The translations under genes were made by a program, and so were the position numbers. DNA of 11,925 nucleotides, from assembly GCA_900550595.1 (NCBI GenBank), contig URTB01000027.1, forward strand, positions 1 to 11,925, given 5' to 3'. Shown here piece after piece: positions 6,741 to 11,925 of this stretch. Numbering within the stretch: the stretch's first letter is position 1; each line of letters begins with the position of its first letter. The notes below the pieces were generated by a model. It did not search any database. It saw only the letters and a program-made list of their open reading frames with translations, and was not told the DNA's origin. This DNA comes from an uncultured Collinsella sp. GTDB lineage: Bacteria; Actinomycetota; Coriobacteriia; Coriobacteriales; Coriobacteriaceae.

Positions 6741-6765
6741 CCAAAATAAACCTGTCCCTTTTTGG
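6741..6765 (-). repeat. 25-bp inverted repeat, right copy, bounding the sigma/anti-sigma cassette
   Basis: Exact reverse complement of 4788-4812. It abuts structured repeat copy 2, whose first base is 6766, and lies 21 bp upstream of the ECF promoter -35 element. The left copy lies next to structured repeat copy 1 in mirror position, so both junctions combine the same two repeat types. Confidence 0.8.
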
Positions 6766-6957
6766 CAAAAGGAACCCCCTTCTGTGCGCGGGGGCAGATT
6801 CCCGGAACGGGCCGCCCGCTGTTTAAGTTTGCTGCTCTACAGTCCTGCGCAAGACGGAAAGCACATTAAGTGCTTTCCTTTGCGTGCGGAACTCGCGACA
6901 AACTTAAACAGCGGGCGGCCCGTTCCGGGAATCCGACGTGCTCGTCGGGGCAACGTT
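6766..6957 (+). repeat. 192-bp structured repeat element, copy 2
   Basis: Same length, orientation and architecture as 4591-4782, with about 82% identity by my count (about 35 differences, no gaps). The long stem pairs 6797-6831 with 6899-6933 perfectly over 35 bp, although eight of the first 34 positions differ from copy 1. The inner hairpin GGAAAGCAC-ATTAA-GTGCTTTCC (6856-6878) differs from copy 1 at three pairs, all compensated. Loop and junction sequences (GCTGCTCTACAGTCCTG, ATTAA, GGAACTCGCGA, CCGACG-TGCT-CGTCGG) are unchanged. It ends 8 bp before the rpoC terminator. With the inverted repeat and the promoter it fills the 385-bp gap between the sigma factor and rpoC. Confidence 0.75.
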
Positions 6958-6964
6958 CCTCACC

Positions 6965-7001
6965 AAAAAAGACCCGCTCCCCTGTTGGGAAGCGGGTCTT
7001 T
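6965..7001 (-). terminator. Rho-independent terminator after rpoC
   Basis: The minus strand reads AAAGACCCGCT, a short inner extension with one mismatch, a 4-nt loop (AACA), then the complementary arm ending AGCGGGTCTTTTTTG. The outer 11-bp stem is perfect (6968-6978 with 6991-7001) and leads into six T residues. It lies 26 nt past the rpoC stop and should separate rpoBC transcription from the sigma cassette. Confidence 0.92.
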
Positions 7002-7027
7002 GGAAGAACGGTTAACGTACTAGGAAA

Positions 7028-11503
<4,476 letters not shown>

Positions 11504-11509
11504 AGTCAA

Positions 11510-11925
<416 letters not shown>

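Larger units (their letters stand above)
4788..6765. mobile_element. Putative inserted cassette (sigma/anti-sigma pair) bounded by inverted repeats
   Basis: This 1,978-bp segment lies exactly between the two 25-bp inverted repeats. It carries a complete unit with its own promoter, two genes and a terminator. It separates rpoBC from the str operon, gene groups that are often adjacent, and its coding sequence is visibly less GC-rich and less codon-biased than the ribosomal genes around it. There is no transposase, integrase or clear target-site duplication, so mobility is an inference from boundaries and context. The repeats could instead be independent short elements that landed on both sides. 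Confidence 0.35.

Overview
The window is a stretch of core information-processing genes from a high-GC bacterium, almost all on the minus strand. RpoC and RpoB match actinobacterial sequences, with class Coriobacteriia and probably Collinsella or a close relative the best guess. This rests on remembered protein resemblance and gene order, not on a search.

Layout, read along the minus strand from right to left: the 3' end of rpoB (11510-11925), complete rpoC (7028-11503) and a strong rpoC terminator (6965-7001). A non-ribosomal cassette follows: an ECF sigma factor (6124-6642) overlapping a membrane-anchored putative anti-sigma factor (5097-6173), with its own ECF-type promoter and terminator. 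Next comes a short str operon, rpsL, rpsG, fusA and rpsJ (4414 down to 1002), with a near-consensus housekeeping promoter at 4508-4536 and a terminator at 948-980. Convergent to it, on the plus strand at the left edge, is a biotin-protein ligase gene (110-886).

The sigma/anti-sigma cassette sits between rpoBC and rpsL and carries unusual flanks. It is bounded by a perfect 25-bp inverted repeat (4788-4812 and 6741-6765). Immediately outside lie two direct copies of a 192-bp structured element (4591-4782 and 6766-6957). The copies differ at about 35 positions, yet both keep a perfect 35-36 bp long-range stem and a 9-bp inner hairpin, through eleven compensatory base-pair changes. The element is either a structured RNA family or a hairpin-type mobile repeat; it is the strongest signal in the window not explained by ordinary genes. 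A third repeat, a 22-bp perfect inverted repeat with a 91-nt spacer (4884-5018), lies beyond the cassette terminator.

Within the core genes, beta' has a long C-terminal extension containing a segment that closely resembles the alpha-subunit C-terminal domain (about residues 1332-1399), followed by an acidic tail; beta also ends in an acidic tail. The beta' trigger loop has Ile where Phe is usual. RpsL naturally carries Arg88, the residue of a known streptomycin-resistance substitution. tuf is absent between fusA and rpsJ, and rpsJ is cut off from the rest of the S10 operon by a terminator. rpsL and rpsJ start with TTG behind strong ribosome binding sites.

The core genes supply RNA polymerase, the 30S proteins S12, S7 and S10, and the translocase EF-G. 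The sigma/anti-sigma pair looks like a separately regulated envelope-signal module inserted among them.
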